DNA from: Clostridiales bacterium | GTDB taxonomy: Bacteria; Bacillota; Clostridia; Christensenellales; CAG-314 | Reading direction: 5' to 3' | Assembly: GCA_022508325.1 (NCBI GenBank) | Contig: JAFLVL010000005.1 | Span: 1-42,894 of the forward strand | Length of the DNA: 42,894 nucleotides | Shown: in pieces, positions 18,939-28,345 of the stretch | Numbering within the stretch: the first letter of the stretch is position 1 | Layout of the letters: each line of letters opens with the position of its first letter | Notes under the pieces: model-generated | The model's database searches: none | Told to the model about the DNA's origin: nothing | What the model saw: the letters and a program-made list of their open reading frames with translations, nothing else | Translations under genes and position numbers: made by a program

Positions 18939-20018
18939 TTATGAACGCTTCAAAAGAGCCTCGGCGGAGACAGCGATGCCGTCGCCGTTACCTAGCGCTC
19001 CTAAGTGTTCGGTCGTAGTTGCAGAGATATTTACACAAAAAACGCTGATTTTAAGTATTTTTGAAAGCTTTTCTGCCATTTTTTCAATATATGGCGAGAT
19101 TTTGGGTTCTTGACATATCACGACTGCGGAAACGTTGACTATTTCGTAGCCACTTTCTGCTGCCATTTCGACACAGCGAGCGAGTAACTTCGTACTATCT
19201 ATTCCTTTATAGCGAGGGTCTGTATCGGGAAACTGATGACCGATGTCGCGACTACCTGACGCGGACAAAACAGCGTCGCAAACTGCATGACACAGCGCGT
19301 CAGCGTCGGAATGTCCCTTGAGCTTTTTGTTAAACGGAATTGAAACGCCACCGAGAATAACGCAATCGCCGCTAGCGAACGGATGAACGTCAAAGCCAAC
19401 GCCAATCTTATATTCGGGTAAATCCTCGGCGTAGGTTACTTTCGTATTGGAACGCAATCCGTCAACAAAATTCACTTCGCCGTAAGTTTCCAAATATAAC
19501 GTACTTTCATCGGGGTAGTCTGCCGTCGCGCTCTCTACTGCGTGACGTAGCTTTGCCAAATCAAAAACTTGGGGAGTTTGCACTGTAAAAAGTGCATTTC
19601 TGTCACATTTTTCGACCCCATGTCGATTTTTTTCTACCCCATATTCATTTTTTTGATAAATTGTATCCGTTACTGGCAAACTTGGGACGGCGCTACCGTG
19701 CCGTTCAGCTTCAAGAAAAAGACGCTCAACAAACGGTTTTGTTATGAACGGTCTCGCGCCGTCATGAATCGCAACTACGCCCTGAGCGTCATTAGCTAAT
19801 AAACGCAATCCGTTCTTTACAGATTGGAAACGCGTGTCTCCTCCCTCTGCAAAAACCGTTCCCTCAACACGCTGCCCCACTACGATTACGACGTCGGCGA
19901 CGTCTTTGAAAACGTCAACGGAATGTGTGAGGACGCTTTTGCCAAACAGCTGTGCGTTTAGCTTGTCTTTTCCAAATCGAGAGGCACTGCCGCCCGCAAC
20001 TATTATCGCGTATCTCAT
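18939..20018 (-). CDS. ispDF: bifunctional IspD/IspF
   Basis: IIVAGGSASRFGKDK...HDGARPF...VQTPQVF (IspD), then KIGVGFDVHPF...GHSDADALCHAVCDA...ATTTEHLGALGNGDGIA (IspF). Confidence 0.95.
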   Translation of the reverse strand: MRYAIIVAGGSASRFGKDKLNAQLFGKSVLTHSVDVFKDVADVVIVVGQRVEGTVFAEGGDTRFQSVKNGLRLLANDAQGVVAIHDGARPFITKPFVERLFLEAERHGSAVPSLPVTDTIYQKNEYGVEKNRHGVEKCDRNALFTVQTPQVFDLAKLRHAVESATADYPDESTLYLETYGEVNFVDGLRSNTKVTYAEDLPEYKIGVGFDVHPFASGDCVILGGVSIPFNKKLKGHSDADALCHAVCDAVLSASGSRDIGHQFPDTDPRYKGIDSTKLLARCVEMAAESGYEIVNVSAVVICQEPKISPYIEKMAEKLSKILKISVFCVNISATTTEHLGALGNGDGIAVSAEALLKRS

Positions 20019-20263
20019 AGGTCGGCAATAATCTCGTACATTTCATTTGCCTCGTCTTTTTTAACTGACTCTTTGAGCATTTTTACTCTGAACGTCAGTG
20101 AAGCCGTCGCAAAATGTACGCAAACGAGGTCGCCAACTTTTAGCTGGCAACCGGGCTTAGCAGGACGACCGTTTACGTCAACCTTGCCCGCAGAGCAAGC
20201 GTCCTGCGCAACGGTGCGCCGCTTGAGTATTCGCGATACTTTTAGAAACTTATCTAATCTCAT
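20015..20263 (-). CDS. S4-domain RNA-binding protein (RqcP/HslR-like)
   Basis: MRLDKFLKVSRILKRRTVAQDACSAGKVDVNGRPAKPGCQLKVGD. Confidence 0.88.
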   Translation of the reverse strand: MRLDKFLKVSRILKRRTVAQDACSAGKVDVNGRPAKPGCQLKVGDLVCVHFATASLTFRVKMLKESVKKDEANEMYEIIADL

Positions 20264-20264
20264 A

Positions 20265-20855
20265 TCAAATTTCTTTTCTATTAGAAAAAGCTCTTGAAAG
20301 AGTTACCTCGTCGGCATATTGCAATTCGCTGCCGATGGATATGCCTTGCGCAAGGCGAGTGACCTTGATGCCGTATTGCTTGACGAAACGAGCAATGTAG
20401 GTGGCGGTTGCTTCACCCTCGGCAGAGGTGTCGGTAGCAAGAATGACTTCGCTGACATCTCCGATCAAGCGTTGAAAAAGCTCGGACAAGCGTATGTCCT
20501 CTCTGCCAATCCCCTTCAAAGGGTTCAAGACGCCCCCCAAAACGTGATACACGCCGTGGTATTCGCCTAAGCGTTCCACTGCGAGCACGTCCTTGGCCTC
20601 CTGCACTACGCAGATTGTCGAGCGGTCGCGCGTCTGACAAATATGGCAAGGGTCTTTGTCGGTGTAGTTGCCGCAAACCGAGCATACTGTCACTTTTTCT
20701 TTGGCGTCCACCACAGCTTGAGCAAATGCGCGCGCTTCCTCGTCGGTCATTGATAGCACCGTCAAAGCGTAGCGTTGCGCAGTTTTAGAGCCAACTCCCG
20801 GTAGCTTGGTGAATTGGCGTATTAACTTTTCGATTGGTTCAATGTAGTTGGGCAT
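20265..20855 (-). CDS. recR: recombination protein RecR
   Basis: LPGVGSKTAQRYAL, Cys4 CSVCGNYTDKDPCHIC, Toprim VVQEAKDVLAVERLGEYHGVYHVLGG. Confidence 0.97.
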   Translation of the reverse strand: MPNYIEPIEKLIRQFTKLPGVGSKTAQRYALTVLSMTDEEARAFAQAVVDAKEKVTVCSVCGNYTDKDPCHICQTRDRSTICVVQEAKDVLAVERLGEYHGVYHVLGGVLNPLKGIGREDIRLSELFQRLIGDVSEVILATDTSAEGEATATYIARFVKQYGIKVTRLAQGISIGSELQYADEVTLSRAFSNRKEI

Positions 20856-20876
20856 AATTGTGTCCTGTGTGGTCGG

Positions 20877-21242
20877 TTATAATAAACCTTTCATTGCAGC
20901 AAAGGGAGCCATAAGTCTGTCTTCCTCCGCCTGCGCCTTGGCGTAAGCGTCGTTGATTGCCGCAAGAACTAGGTCTTCGAGCATTTCCACGTCGTCGGGG
21001 TCGCAAGCCTCGGGCTTTATACGAATGGAAAGAACGCTCTTTTTGCCGTTCACGGTGACCTCAATCAGTCCGCCCGATGCCGCGCCCACTATTTCCATTT
21101 CTTCAAGCTGTTGTTGCGCCTCTTGAAGTTTCTGTTGCATTTGTTGCGCCTGTTTCATGAGGCTTTGCATATTGCCTCCTCCGAAACCGCCACCGCCGCC
21201 GTAGCCGCCGCCAGATCCGTTGTATCCGTATTTGTTTCCCAT
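20877..21242 (-). CDS. YbaB/EbfC family nucleoid-associated protein
   Basis: [48 protein letters not shown]; Gly-rich N-terminus. Confidence 0.93.
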   Translation of the reverse strand: MGNKYGYNGSGGGYGGGGGFGGGNMQSLMKQAQQMQQKLQEAQQQLEEMEIVGAASGGLIEVTVNGKKSVLSIRIKPEACDPDDVEMLEDLVLAAINDAYAKAQAEEDRLMAPFAAMKGLL

Positions 21243-21254
21243 ATCTAATCTCCT

Positions 21255-22745
21255 TTATTTATCAAATTTGACATCTGAGCCGAGGTTGTTGAGTTGTCTG
21301 TCAAGTTCGCCGTCGGACACGGTCTTGTCCAGTTTTACGATAAGATTTCCGTCTATAAATTCTGCTACTTCCGCTTGAAGACGCTTCTTGTACTTATTCT
21401 CAATAAGCCAGTAGGCGCCCTCGGAGCATTTGATGACGAAATTTCCCAAGCCGTCAAGCTCTACCTTTACGTCTCTCCACACACCGCTAAGCAGTGGGTC
21501 GCCCTTTGCGTCTATCGACATTGTGACGCCGCGCCAAATTGACTTCGCGTCGGTTTTGTCTACGACGTACACCGATTTGTTCTCCGCGGAGATGTTCTGC
21601 GGTTGCAATTCAAGCCGTTTGAGCCTGCGTTCCAAGCCGTCGTAATCGACGTCGCCGCTAGATGACGCTATCTTCAACGCCGTCGCTTCAAAAAGCATCA
21701 AAGGCGAAAGCGCGTATTTCAATCCGCTCTCAAGTTCAACGAGCTTTTGTATCGCGTAAATAAGTTTATTAGCCGAAACGGTTTCTGCCAGCTCGCGCAA
21801 GCCTTCAAATAAATCCTGTGGGAGCATCAGAATTGCGTTGGCGTTGTCGCACACCTTGACCGTTAATAGGTCGCGCATATATAGAGACAGGTCTTTATTC
21901 AGTCGGGCTACGTCCTTGCCTTCGGACACAAGTTTATTTGTCTCTGTCAAAATTGCCGCTGTATCGTTGGAGAGAACGGCGCGGGCAAGACTGGCGATGC
22001 TATTCTTAGAGGAAACACCAAGCACTTCTACTACGTCGTTGTAGCTCAACACGTCGCTTGATACGGACAGGCACCTGTCGGCAATAGAGACGGTATCACG
22101 CACACTGCCTTCGCCTGCCTGAGCGATTGCAGCAACCGCCGCCTTGTCGTACTTCTTGCCTTCTTTGTCGTAGATGCCGCAAACAAGCTCGGCGAGCGTT
22201 TGCGTCGGCACCAGCCGAAAATCGAAACGCATACAGCGCGAGAGAATAGTCGCGGGAATCTTGTGAACCTCTGTAGTGCACAGAATGAATAGGGCGTGAG
22301 CGGGCGGTTCTTCAAGCGTCTTGAGGAGCGCGTTGAACGCGCCTGTAGACAGCATGTGAACCTCGTCGATAATGTAGACCTTATAGCGTCCGTTGACAGG
22401 AGGATACTGCACCTTCTCGCGAATGTCGCGAGCGTAATCGACGCCGTTGTTGCTGGCCGCGTCCATCTCGATTATGTCAAGATTTTGTGAACCGACACTT
22501 TCACAAACATTGCACTTGCCGCAAGGATTGCCGTTATGCTCCTTAGCGTAAGGGCAATTAACTGCACGCGCGAAAATCTTGGCAGTACTGGTTTTGCCTG
22601 TTCCGCGAGTGCCTGTGAAGAGGTACGCGTGAGAAATCTTGTCTTGCAAAATCTGATTGCGTAGCGTTATGATTATGTGGTCCTGACCTATCACTTCGTC
22701 AAAGGTTGCGGGACGGTATTTTCTGTACAATGCGACGTATTTCAT
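21255..22745 (-). CDS. dnaX: DNA polymerase III subunits gamma/tau
   Basis: MKYVALYRKYRPATFDEVIGQDHI, Walker A GTRGTGKTSTAK, zinc motif C..C..C..C. Start set at 22745 (SD AAAGGAG upstream), not 22814. Confidence 0.96.
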   Translation of the reverse strand: MKYVALYRKYRPATFDEVIGQDHIIITLRNQILQDKISHAYLFTGTRGTGKTSTAKIFARAVNCPYAKEHNGNPCGKCNVCESVGSQNLDIIEMDAASNNGVDYARDIREKVQYPPVNGRYKVYIIDEVHMLSTGAFNALLKTLEEPPAHALFILCTTEVHKIPATILSRCMRFDFRLVPTQTLAELVCGIYDKEGKKYDKAAVAAIAQAGEGSVRDTVSIADRCLSVSSDVLSYNDVVEVLGVSSKNSIASLARAVLSNDTAAILTETNKLVSEGKDVARLNKDLSLYMRDLLTVKVCDNANAILMLPQDLFEGLRELAETVSANKLIYAIQKLVELESGLKYALSPLMLFEATALKIASSSGDVDYDGLERRLKRLELQPQNISAENKSVYVVDKTDAKSIWRGVTMSIDAKGDPLLSGVWRDVKVELDGLGNFVIKCSEGAYWLIENKYKKRLQAEVAEFIDGNLIVKLDKTVSDGELDRQLNNLGSDVKFDK

Positions 22746-22770
22746 TGGTTTTCTCCTTTCCAACCACACG

Positions 22771-22941
22771 CGAGACGGGACTTGTACGCAGCCGCTGACG
22801 CTTTGTGCTAGCAAGTTTTCGTCCGTCTCGGTCGGACTTTAATGTTGCCCCTGCTCGGGGCGAATTGTTAAATTTTTCGCTGAGGAGTAGCATACCCCTA
22901 GCATCCCCGCAAGGTCGCAAAGATTCGGTATACGCCCGAAT
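22771..22941 (-). other. structured leader upstream of dnaX, unassigned
   Basis: Serial hairpins on the minus strand: ATTCGG/CCGAAT, AGGGGT/ACTCCT (G-U on RNA), GCGAA/TTCGC, GCCCC/GGGGC, CGAGACGG..ACTTG/CAAGT..CCGTCTCG. Confidence 0.5.
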
Positions 22942-23006
22942 TTTGCGGAGTTGAGTTTAACATTAATGCAAAGAAAATATTATTTTTCGCACCCCATGTC
23001 ACGTTT

Positions 23007-23543
23007 TTAAATAAATTCGGTGAGTTTTTTGCGGGCGCGCTGGAGTGCGCCGTCAACTGCCTTGTAGCTTCTGCCCGTTCGCGTCATTATGTCGTCGTAG
23101 GTGTAGCCTTCGCTAAACAGCGTGACCACTACTCTCTCCAAAGGCGACAGCTTTTCGGCGAGCACTCGCGCGACCTTCTCGGCGTATTCCTTTTGCAAAA
23201 GCCTATCCAGCGGATTGGAACCGTCTGACCAGTCTTTGGTTACGTCCAGATTGACGTAGTTGTACAGCGGCTTTTGCTTGGCTGCGCTATCACGCTTGAC
23301 TGCGTCCAAAATTTGCCTCAATACGCACAGACCGACAAAAGACGGAAAGGAGCCCTTGGTCTCGTCGTAGCTATTGATAGCGTGTATCAGCCCCAACATT
23401 CCTTCCTGCAACAAATCGTCTTTGTCGCCGCCAACCAAATAAAACCTATTTGCAAGCGAACGCACAAGTCCTTTGTAATCTGCTACAAGCTGTTCGATAG
23501 CGATTGGATCGCCGTTCTTTGCCTCTTGTATAATTTTATCCAA
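23007..23543 (-). CDS. sigH: RNA polymerase sigma factor, SigH-like
   Basis: DKDDLLQEGMLGLIHAINSYDETKGSFPSFVGLCVLRQI...LSPLERVVVTLFSEGYTYDDIMTRTGRSYKAVDGALQRARKKL. Confidence 0.9.
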   Translation of the reverse strand: MDKIIQEAKNGDPIAIEQLVADYKGLVRSLANRFYLVGGDKDDLLQEGMLGLIHAINSYDETKGSFPSFVGLCVLRQILDAVKRDSAAKQKPLYNYVNLDVTKDWSDGSNPLDRLLQKEYAEKVARVLAEKLSPLERVVVTLFSEGYTYDDIMTRTGRSYKAVDGALQRARKKLTEFI

Positions 23544-23546
23544 AAT

Positions 23547-24248
23547 TCAGCCTCTCTGTCGTACTACCTCGTACAAAGCTATTCCGCACGCAACCGACGC
23601 GTTCAAGGAATTGACCTTGCCTTTGAGCTTCAGCGATACCACGCCGTCGCAACATTTCTTAGTGTAAGCCGATATGCCGTCCCCTTCGCTACCTACCACT
23701 ATGGCTACTGCGCCTGTTAGATTGGCGGTAGCTATTTCCTGTCCGTCCATATCCAGCGCGTACACCCAAACGCCATTGTCTTGTAGCTGCTTTATCGCGT
23801 TGTTGACATTCACTACGCGGGCAATCTTGACGTGAGACACAGCCCCTGCAGAACACCGCGTAACCGTATCTGTAACCGCTACTTGACGGTTGCGCCCAAT
23901 AATTATGCCGTCAACTCCTGCACATTCTGCGGCGCGAATGATACTGCCGAAATTGTGCGGGTCGTTGATTCCGTCAAGCACCACTATAAATGGCGTATCC
24001 GAGCTTGCCAGAATTTCTTCAAGCTCGCAATAGTCAAAGTCGGTCACGTCGGCAATGTAACCCTGATGTCTGCCTTCTATGCTGGCTTTGTCGAGCACTG
24101 CCCTGTCAACATAGGAGATTTTGACCCCCTTTTGCCGCGCGAGAGCAACTATGGTATTCGCCGTTCCCTTCTCACACATAAGCGTGTTTACGGTGACGGT
24201 GTCTGATTTCAATGCTTCGAGAACGCTGTTTCTTCCTTCTATTTTCAT
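23547..24248 (-). CDS. rlmB: 23S rRNA (guanosine-2'-O-)-methyltransferase RlmB-like (SpoU/TrmH)
   Basis: EGRNSVLEAL...VLDGINDPHNFGSIIRAAECAGVDGIII...VVGSEGDGIS...LKGKVNSLNASVACGIALYE. Confidence 0.95.
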   Translation of the reverse strand: MKIEGRNSVLEALKSDTVTVNTLMCEKGTANTIVALARQKGVKISYVDRAVLDKASIEGRHQGYIADVTDFDYCELEEILASSDTPFIVVLDGINDPHNFGSIIRAAECAGVDGIIIGRNRQVAVTDTVTRCSAGAVSHVKIARVVNVNNAIKQLQDNGVWVYALDMDGQEIATANLTGAVAIVVGSEGDGISAYTKKCCDGVVSLKLKGKVNSLNASVACGIALYEVVRQRG

Positions 24249-24661
24249 TTGTCGTTCAATAACTCCACTATTCGCTCGTGCTGTCCTGTGAGATACAAGT
24301 ATCCCAGTACCGCCTCTAACCCTGTTGCTTTGCGGTAATCGGCTATGGTCTGATTCTTCGCCTTGTGGTGCGCTTTGGCGTTGCGGCCACGCAGATAGAC
24401 AGATTTTTCCGTTTCGGTTAGGCGAACTTCCAAATTTTCAATAAGAATTGCCTGCGACGCTGCTTTGACTTCGGCTGAAGCGAGCGTATGCAAGGCATCA
24501 GGCTTGAATTGAACGCCGGTTAGTAGTCGTTCGCGAACGAACAGACTATGCACGGCGTCGCCGACGTAGGCAAGCGACAATGCGGACATGAGCAAGGCGT
24601 CTTTTTCGCTAATGGGGGTGAAAAAATTCATATTAGTCTTCTGTATAGAATTTTTTGCCAT
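24245..24661 (-). CDS. mrnC: Mini-ribonuclease 3
   Basis: LAYVGDAVHSLFVRERLL...RGRNAKAHHKAKNQTIADYRKATGLEAVLGYLYLTG; start uncertain. Confidence 0.93.
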   Translation of the reverse strand: MAKNSIQKTNMNFFTPISEKDALLMSALSLAYVGDAVHSLFVRERLLTGVQFKPDALHTLASAEVKAASQAILIENLEVRLTETEKSVYLRGRNAKAHHKAKNQTIADYRKATGLEAVLGYLYLTGQHERIVELLNDK

Positions 24662-25205
24662 ACACTATGGCATTGGCGAGGTAGTCAATATCCTCATAGC
24701 CGTTCTTTTCACAAAATGCGCGCGCAATCTTGGAATTTTTGCCACAGATAATGTAAGCACCCTCAACAAACGTGTCGGTAAGCTTTTGTTCGAGAGTCTT
24801 TAGCAATTCCGTACCCAACCCCTGACGGCGGTATTCCTCCAAAATGTTGATATGTAGATGCGCCGTGTAGCCTTGACGCACGTAGCGCTCTGCAACTTTA
24901 CTCTCTGCAACAAAATGGAAATAGTCGCCACTGGAAACCTTGCGAACGAGGGGCAGATAGTTCTCCTGCATTTGCTCGGCGTAGTCGTCCAAGTCTACCG
25001 CGCACAGCACGTAACCAATGGGCAAATCATTGTCGTCAACCGCCACGAAACAGTAGTCGGGCTGATTGTCTAAATAGTAATCGCAATACATTGCGCACCA
25101 AAAAGCGCGGTTGGAGGGGGATATTTCCTCGCTGTATTTCGAAGTCAGCATACAAATGTCCTGTACGTAGCGAAAATCCTTCTTTTCGTAGGGTCTGATT
25201 TTCAT
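24633..25205 (-). CDS. GNAT family N-acetyltransferase
   Basis: HINILEEYRRQGLGTELLKTLEQKL. Confidence 0.85.
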   Translation of the reverse strand: MKIRPYEKKDFRYVQDICMLTSKYSEEISPSNRAFWCAMYCDYYLDNQPDYCFVAVDDNDLPIGYVLCAVDLDDYAEQMQENYLPLVRKVSSGDYFHFVAESKVAERYVRQGYTAHLHINILEEYRRQGLGTELLKTLEQKLTDTFVEGAYIICGKNSKIARAFCEKNGYEDIDYLANAIVYGKKFYTED

Positions 25206-25324
25206 ATTTTTATCTCCTTACGGACATAATATTCCAGTTTATAAGATGGTAGCACAGATATAGCTTTTTGTCAAGAGAAGCCTTTTCCTTTACAATTCAT
25301 AATCTTAGAGGAAATTTTATACAG

Positions 25325-25454
25325 CGGCGAGGGTGTTCGGCAATACTATCACCAACTTTTTATAGCCATCTTTTTATGTAGAAGAGGGTTTTCGTGTGTG
25401 GCGCCTAGCGTAGCTCGAAGTCCACACACGAACACCCGAGCCGTACCCCGAGCC
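25325..25454 (+). repeat. intergenic hairpin element, copy B (nested/composite)
   Basis: 5' arm CGGCGAGGGTGTTCG (25325-25339) and 3' arm CGAACACCCGAGCCG (25429-25443), plus a second 5' arm GAGGGTTTTCGTGTGTGG (25384-25401) and second 3' arm ACCCCGAGCC (25445-25454). Confidence 0.75.
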
Positions 25455-25458
25455 ACTA

Positions 25459-25494
25459 CAAAAAAAAAGAGACAACTGTTCAAGTTATCTCTTT
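25459..25494 (-). terminator. terminator after NYN gene
   Basis: Minus strand AAAGAGATAACT..AGTTGTCTCTTTTTTTT; G-U pair supports minus orientation. Confidence 0.75.
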
Positions 25495-25527
25495 GGGGTA
25501 AAAATATTTTGCCGAAATTGGCTATTA

Positions 25528-26385
25528 TTAGTCAACTGTGTCGAGCAACTTCTTGATTTCTTCAAGCAATTCGTCGGAATCTCCGCCTTCGTTGTTGCGA
25601 CGAAGCTCCTCTATGCGACGAACGAGATCGCTGTCGTTTTGAGCGTATTGAGTGCGCGGTTTCGCGGGCTCTTTAACAGGAGCGGGTTCTTCTGCGGGGG
25701 CAGGAGTGGGTTCTGCCTTTGGAGCGGGAGCAGACTCTTCCTTGACAGGTTCTTCCTCGACGGGCTTTGTTTGCTCTTCGCTTGCAAGCGCTTTCAGACG
25801 CTCGATTTCTCTCAACAGTTCTTCCGTGCGATCCACTTCGCTATTTGCAGCTGCCGCGGGCTTCTTCGGTTCTTCAATGGGAGCGGGAACAGGCGTTACC
25901 TTTGCCTTGGGGGCAGGTTTTGCAGCAGGCTTCTTCGGCGCTTTAGCCTGGGAACCGGTGCCAAGGTCTAACACTTCGTCAATAAACGAGTTGCTTGCCT
26001 CGTCTCCGTTTGCCAGAGCGATAATCTTGATGTCGTCCTTATGTAAATAGGTGTACAGATGAACCAAATCTGTGGGTTGCGCGACTATGCAAACTATTTT
26101 GATAGAAGGCGCTCTACGCACTGCGTCCACCACGTCGACAAAAATGCGGCTGTCGAAATCCTTTCGACCGCGACGCTTTACGCGCATTGGTCCCATCATT
26201 TCGTAGCCTTTTTCATTGGCGTCAGCATAAATCTCCTTATGCTTTCTCTGACCTGCGCCGTAGACTCTTCCGTAGAAGATTCTGCCCATGCCGCTCAATT
26301 TATTGATAATATCAGCGTAATGCTCGCTCGTCAGACCGCAGTTGTCAACGTCAATAAAAAATGCAATGTTTTTTTCTTCAAGCAT
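25528..26385 (-). CDS. NYN domain (LabA-like PIN fold) protein with Pro/Ala/Glu-rich C-terminus
   Basis: NIAFFIDVDNCGL...IFYGRVYGAGQ...KDFDSRIFVDVVDAV...IVCIVAQPTDLVHLYTYLH. Confidence 0.85.
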   Translation of the reverse strand: MLEEKNIAFFIDVDNCGLTSEHYADIINKLSGMGRIFYGRVYGAGQRKHKEIYADANEKGYEMMGPMRVKRRGRKDFDSRIFVDVVDAVRRAPSIKIVCIVAQPTDLVHLYTYLHKDDIKIIALANGDEASNSFIDEVLDLGTGSQAKAPKKPAAKPAPKAKVTPVPAPIEEPKKPAAAANSEVDRTEELLREIERLKALASEEQTKPVEEEPVKEESAPAPKAEPTPAPAEEPAPVKEPAKPRTQYAQNDSDLVRRIEELRRNNEGGDSDELLEEIKKLLDTVD

Positions 26386-26425
26386 AATAAGTCCTCCTAA
26401 TCGCTTATTGCTATTTTACATTATA

Positions 26426-27253
26426 TTAGGCATTTTGTCTATACTTTCGCTGAAAATAAAACAAATATTGTTGACAAAGACCCGCGTCCTCGCCAAACAA
26501 ATTGCAGAAAAACCGCGAAATCTCAATGTCCCTGTGCCCCTGTTCGAAATATTCGTGATAGACCTTCTTAAGCCAGGTATCCACCGGAAATACGTCGCCG
26601 CGCCTGAGTCCGAACAGCAAAATGCAGTCGGCAACCTTGGGTCCTATGCCCATAAATTTGAGCAATTCCCGCCTTGCGCACTCGCTGTCAAGGCTTATCA
26701 AGCAATTCAAGTCGTAATCTAACAGCATTTTCGCCGTTTCGCTTAGATATTTGTCGCGATAGCCTGCGCCAATGCCTGTGTAGAACTCCACGCTAGCGTC
26801 TGCCATTGCCTGAACGGTCGGAAATGCCTTACCAAAGGGGGTATCACAGCCTATGGCGTTGCACAGCCTGTCAATTATCAGCTGAATGCGCTTGATATTG
26901 TTGTTTGCCGATATGATAAAGCTGAAAATCATCTCCGTCAAGTCCTGATTCAGAATTCTTATACCCTTGCCGAAGCCTGCCGCCTCCTTCATTAGCGGCG
27001 AAATGGCAGAAATTCGGTTAACCTTCTGTTCGTAGTCGGTGTCTAGGTCAAAGAAATGCCAAAAATACTCCCTGTCGGTAGTTCTGACCTGCACCACGCC
27101 GTCGACCGTGGTCAATTCGGCGTACTTATCGCAAGAAAACACGGCGTAAGTGTCGGCATTTATCTGCTTGTATCGAAAAATTTGTCCACATTCCAGCGTG
27201 TCGCGCACGTTGAAATAGGTCGCGTCGTAAGTAAAAGCGATTGGCAATTCCAT
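26426..27253 (-). CDS. DNA glycosylase, 8-oxoguanine (OGG) type
   Basis: DTLECGQIFRYKQI...FIISANNNIKRIQLIIDRL...LLKFMGIGPKVADCILLFGLRRGDVFPVDTWLKK. Start set at MELPIAF. Confidence 0.9.
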   Translation of the reverse strand: MELPIAFTYDATYFNVRDTLECGQIFRYKQINADTYAVFSCDKYAELTTVDGVVQVRTTDREYFWHFFDLDTDYEQKVNRISAISPLMKEAAGFGKGIRILNQDLTEMIFSFIISANNNIKRIQLIIDRLCNAIGCDTPFGKAFPTVQAMADASVEFYTGIGAGYRDKYLSETAKMLLDYDLNCLISLDSECARRELLKFMGIGPKVADCILLFGLRRGDVFPVDTWLKKVYHEYFEQGHRDIEISRFFCNLFGEDAGLCQQYLFYFQRKYRQNA

Positions 27254-27283
27254 AATATTAGTCCTGTGTAAAAACTTTTGTGT

Positions 27284-27323
27284 AAAAAAAGCCAAGATTA
27301 GCCACGAAAACTAACCTCGGCTT
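27284..27323 (-). terminator. terminator after rpmA
   Basis: Minus strand AAGCCGAGGTTAG..CTAATCTTGGCTTTTTTT. Confidence 0.8.
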
Positions 27324-27344
27324 GTGCATATATTGCTAATTTAA

Positions 27345-27629
27345 CTATTTCGCAACGGGATAGACGGAAACTTGTCTACGCGTCTTGTCCTTGCGCTCGA
27401 ACTTCACGATGCCGTCAATCAACGCAAAGAGGGTGTCGTCCTTGCCGATACCTACGTTGTGACCGGGGTGGAAGTGTGTGCCGCGTTGTCTGACAAGAAT
27501 ATTTCCGGCTTGCGCAAATTGACCGTCAGCGCGCTTTGCGCCGAGGCGTTTGCTCTCGCTGTCACGACCGTTCTTGGTGCTGCCCATACCTTTCTTGTGG
27601 GCGAACAACTGTAACTTTATGAACATCAT
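27345..27629 (-). CDS. rpmA: 50S ribosomal protein L27 with cleavable N-terminal extension
   Basis: (M)[36 protein letters not shown]. Confidence 0.98.
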   Translation of the reverse strand: MMFIKLQLFAHKKGMGSTKNGRDSESKRLGAKRADGQFAQAGNILVRQRGTHFHPGHNVGIGKDDTLFALIDGIVKFERKDKTRRQVSVYPVAK

Positions 27630-27630
27630 C

Positions 27631-27960
27631 TCAAATTACCTCCAAATTGATGTAGTCGGAATACTCTGTGTAGAAGTCTTGAAGTCCCGCAAGCAGAGTG
27701 TTTAATATCACGTCTGCGTCGTGGCGCTCCATTTCCGTAAGATTCTCGGGCAGAGTAAACCTAAGTGAACCTTCTTCTTCGTTTACGGTATATTTAACGT
27801 TGATTTGAGCAACCTGCAACAAGCCCAAAAGCGACGACTGTATTAGCGTAGATATTCCCGCGCATACGATGTCTTCGCCCGACTCGCCGTAGCCTGTGTG
27901 CCCGCTCGCTTTTACCGAAACGATATGGTTGTTTTTGCGTGTGATTGTTACGTCTGTCAT
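27631..27960 (-). CDS. prp: ribosomal-processing cysteine protease Prp
   Basis: [29 protein letters not shown] (His and Cys residues) between rplU and rpmA. Confidence 0.95.
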   Translation of the reverse strand: MTDVTITRKNNHIVSVKASGHTGYGESGEDIVCAGISTLIQSSLLGLLQVAQINVKYTVNEEEGSLRFTLPENLTEMERHDADVILNTLLAGLQDFYTEYSDYINLEVI

Positions 27961-28262
27961 TAGCCGATTGAAGTAACCTTCAACTTTGTGTAAGGTTGTC
28001 TGTGACCTTGACGTTTGCGAATGTTCTTCTTCGCTTTGTAGGTGAAGATATTAATCTTCTTGCCCTTACCGTGCTCTACAACCGTTGCCTGAACCTTTAC
28101 GTTAGCGGCGTCTTTGCCTACAAGAACCTTGTCACCGTCTGCTGCCAACACAACCTCAAGCTCTACTGTGGAATTAACCTCGGCGTCAAGAAGCTCCGTT
28201 TCGAAAATCAGACCTTCGCTAACCTTGTATTGCTTTCCACCGGTCTTTACGATAGCATACAT
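27960..28262 (-). CDS. rplU: 50S ribosomal protein L21
   Basis: MYAIVKTGGKQYKVSEG...KGKKINIFTYKAKKNIRKRQGHRQPYTKLKV. Confidence 0.98.
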   Translation of the reverse strand: MYAIVKTGGKQYKVSEGLIFETELLDAEVNSTVELEVVLAADGDKVLVGKDAANVKVQATVVEHGKGKKINIFTYKAKKNIRKRQGHRQPYTKLKVTSIG

Positions 28263-28345
28263 AGTCTTTTTACCTCCCGTATCAGAGTCTCGCTAAACAA
28301 GGGTGACCGCGGTTGCGGCGCTTGACAAAATAACCCTTTTTAAGC
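28263..28345 (-). promoter_or_regulatory. candidate L21 leader
   Basis: Minus-strand AAGGGTTATTTTGTCAAGCGCCGCAACCGCGGTCACCCTTGTTTAGCGAGAC: paired AAGGGT/ACCCTT and nested CCGC/GCGG before rplU. Family match not checked. Confidence 0.4.

Noticed and set aside
22699-22920. 73-aa minus ORF upstream of dnaX
   Set aside because: Overlaps dnaX and runs through hairpins; composition and lack of an SD suggest noncoding.
22746-22950. SRP RNA (ffs) before dnaX
   Set aside because: No conserved GGAA-tetraloop/asymmetric-loop core seen on either strand.
24605-24630. AATGGGGGTGAAAAAA near the mrnC start as a repeat copy
   Set aside because: Opposite orientation, divergent core, and inside an uncertain start region; too weak.
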